Shown here one piece after another: positions 15,464-16,733 of a stretch of 16,733 bases of DNA (its first letter is position 1; the number at the start of each line of letters is the position of its first letter). Origin of the DNA: an uncultured Clostridia bacterium (GTDB lineage Bacteria; Bacillota; Clostridia; Lachnospirales; CAMVHY01). Made by a program: the position numbers and the translations under genes. Below the pieces are notes generated by a model. It ran no database searches and was not told where the DNA came from. It was given only the letters and a program-made list of their open reading frames with translations. Location: contig CAMVHY010000003.1 of assembly GCA_947167415.1 (NCBI GenBank), positions 1 to 16,733 of the forward strand. The letters run 5' to 3'.

Positions 15464-16396
15464 ATGCAAAATAAATTAAGTTTAATAATTCCATGTTACA
15501 ACGAAGAAAAAGTTTTAAATCAATCAGCCAAAATCTTGTTGGCGAAAATAAATAATTTAATAGCAAACAAAAAAATTTCTGGTGACAGCAAAATAATTTT
15601 TATTGACGACGGTTCAAACGATAAAACTTGGGAGATAATACAAAATTTAAACTCGCAAAACAAAATATTTTGGGGGATAAAATTATCGAGAAATTTTGGA
15701 CATCAAAACGCTTTGCTTTGCGGATTAATGACTGCGAAAAACTTCTTTGACGTAACAATTTCGCTCGATGCAGATTTGCAAGACGATATAAATTTAATAG
15801 ATCAAATGCTTGAAAAATATTTTTTGGGAAATCAAATAGTTTACGGCGTGCATGACAAACGTGATTCAGATTCGTTTTTTAAAAAATTTACGGCTCAAGC
15901 TTTTTATAAATTGCTCAAATTTTTGGGCGCAGATATAATTTTTAATCATGCGGATTTTAGATTAATGTCAAAAAGAGTTTTAGACGAGTATCAAAAATTT
16001 CCCGAAGTAAATTTATTTTTACGTGGAACAATAAAAATGCTTGGATTTCAATCTTGTATTTTAAAATATGAGCGAAAAAAGGCTTGCCGGCACAAGTAAA
16101 TATAATTTAAAAAAAATGATAGCATTGGCGCTAGACGGCATAACTTCGACGTCAATAAAACCAATCAGATTAATAACCGCATTTGGATTTTTTATTTCAC
16201 TTATAAGCTTTTTAACTTTTTTTGCATATCCGTTTTTACTCATAAAAACACATTATGATCCTTGTGACGATTCTGTTTTCACACCTTTGTATAATCTTAT
16301 ATTTCTTTATAATCCCGCATTTTTTTTTCTAGGTTTGCTGTTTATTTTGAAACAAAAAAAAGACCAAAATTCATAATCGAAGATTTTTTGCAATAA
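15464..16396 (+). pseudogene. GT2 glycosyltransferase (DPM1/GtrB/YkcC-like), broken by at least two lesions
   Basis: Intact members transfer a sugar from a nucleotide sugar to polyprenyl phosphate at the inner membrane. The catalytic domain is complete: LIIPCYNEE (7-15), FIDDGSNDKTW (46-56), LSRNFGHQNALLCGL, SLDADLQDD with D102 and D104 as metal/nucleotide ligands, and GADIIFNHADFRLMSKRVL. Start ATG 15464 (MQNKLSL) follows GGGAGA. Lesion 1 is at the A6 run 16075-16080. After ...KYERK the frame is lost, while RLAGTSKYNLKKM continues in the +1 frame; two extra bases would restore the family spacing YxRxxRxAGxSKY. Membrane helix 1 follows (AFGFFISLISFLTFFAYPFL). Lesion 2: the second helix is degraded and apparently shortened, and the family C-terminus VYFETKKRPKFIIEDFLQ appears in yet another frame, ending at TAA 16394-16396, while the running frame stops at 16376. 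Two separate lesions argue for true decay. A truncated soluble catalytic domain of about 211 residues could still be made. Confidence 0.8.
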
Positions 16397-16577
16397 AAAA
16401 AAGACCGGAATAACGTTCCCAATTTTGATCCCCGGTTCTCACCAGGTGGGTATCCGCAGTAAAAAAATTCATCTTCCTCTTTATTATATTAAACAAGGCT
16501 TGATGCTATTTTTACAATTTAAGATTCCCGTTTCATTCTTGTAGGTTCAAAATAAGGGTTCTCGTTTATTCCAGTCT
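16395..16577 (-). ncRNA. ssrS: Probable 6S RNA (regulator of RNA polymerase)
   Basis: On the minus strand about 183 bases fold as one long hairpin. The closing stem is GACTGGAATAA (16576-16566) with TTATTCCGGTC (16413-16403). Inside it CCC pairs with GGG, then ATTTTGA (16553-16547) with TCAAAAT (16428-16422). A large asymmetric bubble follows. Its 5' side holds ACCTACAAGAATGAAACGGG; its 3' side holds ACTGCGGATACCCACC and a small hairpin. An apical arm is closed by GTAAAAA with TTTTTAC and CATC with GATG. Closing stem, central bubble with 3'-side hairpin and apical arm form the 6S architecture that traps sigma-A RNA polymerase by mimicking open promoter DNA; the GAACC...GAAACGGG pattern fits my memory of Firmicutes 6S. 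An 8-base T tract ends it (16402-16395), and TATAAT lies just upstream. The fold is seen; the family name is inferred without a covariance search. Confidence 0.65.
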
Positions 16578-16715
16578 ATATTTTTATTATACACAAATTT
16601 ATGCCAAATAAAATTGTACCGCCAAAAATCAAAAAAAAACCCTGAAAATCAATTGTAATTTTTTCTTTTCAGCATCTGATTTATTAAAAAACGAAAAAGA
16701 TTTAATAATTTTGCA
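16576..16715 (-). other. Possible C-terminal end of a minus-strand membrane protein
   Basis: On the minus strand one frame is open from 16715 to TAG 16576-16578. It reads KIIKSFSFFNKSDAEKKKL, then QLIFRVFFLIFGGTILFGINL: a charged stretch followed by one membrane-length hydrophobic segment. There is no ATG, and a TGA at 16718-16716 lies directly upstream in frame, so it is either a frameshifted gene end or chance. The promoter of the structured RNA would lie inside it. I do not recognise a family. Confidence 0.22.
16586..16591 (-). promoter_or_regulatory. -10 box of the structured RNA gene
   Basis: On the minus strand TATAAT occupies 16591-16586, and transcription would start near 16579-16577, exactly at the base of the RNA closing stem. 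No good -35 is seen at 17 bases, so the upstream half is weak. Confidence 0.6.
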
Positions 16716-16733
16716 TCACATTTCCATTTTCCA

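Noticed and set aside
1..16733. CRISPR array, tRNA or rRNA genes, phage or conjugation modules
   Set aside because: No regularly spaced repeats, no cloverleaf or rRNA signatures and no phage or conjugation proteins were found by reading both strands.

Overview
The window is a strongly AT-rich bacterial segment. It has GGAGG-type ribosome binding sites, textbook TTGACA/TATAAT promoters, many short U-tailed terminators, and standard-code genes (TGG for Trp, no internal TGA in any long gene). Recognisable genes are an M16C presequence-type protease, a DAACS-family amino acid symporter, a type II thymidine kinase, zinc-ribbon ribosomal protein L28, an AGCS sodium:alanine symporter, a GT2 (DPM/GtrB-like) glycosyltransferase and a probable 6S RNA. 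Together these suggest a Firmicutes, probably Clostridia-like, lineage. Several broken genes, an insertion sequence remnant, two amino acid importers and a nucleoside-salvage kinase fit a host-associated bacterium with a decaying genome. That lifestyle and the taxon are inference, not something the sequence proves.

Layout. 1-548: a small two-helix membrane protein broken by an in-frame TGA. 549-770: a leader-like stretch with a strong UUCG terminator hairpin. 771-3593: M16C protease and its terminator. 3770-7445: a consensus promoter driving a 1195-residue protein of unknown function with a C-terminal membrane hairpin. 7646-9717: a + strand run of amino acid symporter, thymidine kinase and rpmB, closed by a terminator. 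9913-11229: another strong promoter and a 408-residue unknown protein; this unit is bracketed by a 64-bp near-identical direct repeat that carries a terminator. 11328-11670: a decayed IS5-type transposase on the minus strand, starting where the second repeat copy ends. 11779-13821: a perfect consensus promoter, a structured leader and an approximately 627-residue unknown protein with four hydrophobic hairpins, interrupted by one frameshift. 13826-13947: two terminators, the second bidirectional. 13995-15395 (minus): AGCS symporter. 15464-16396 (plus, divergent): a glycosyltransferase pseudogene with at least two lesions. 16395-16577 (minus): probable 6S RNA with its own terminator and -10 box. 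The last 140 bases may hold the end of one more minus-strand membrane protein.

How the genes fit together. The recognisable genes are scavenging and housekeeping functions: peptide degradation, amino acid import by two sodium-type symporters, thymidine salvage, translation and RNA polymerase regulation. Between them lie four unrecognised proteins: about 163, 1195, 408 and 627 residues. The three large ones each have their own TTGACA promoter and structured leader. None shows an N-terminal signal peptide, and three carry paired hydrophobic segments. They look like a lineage-specific set added to a shrinking core and are the most interesting content of the window. Their function cannot be read from the sequence.
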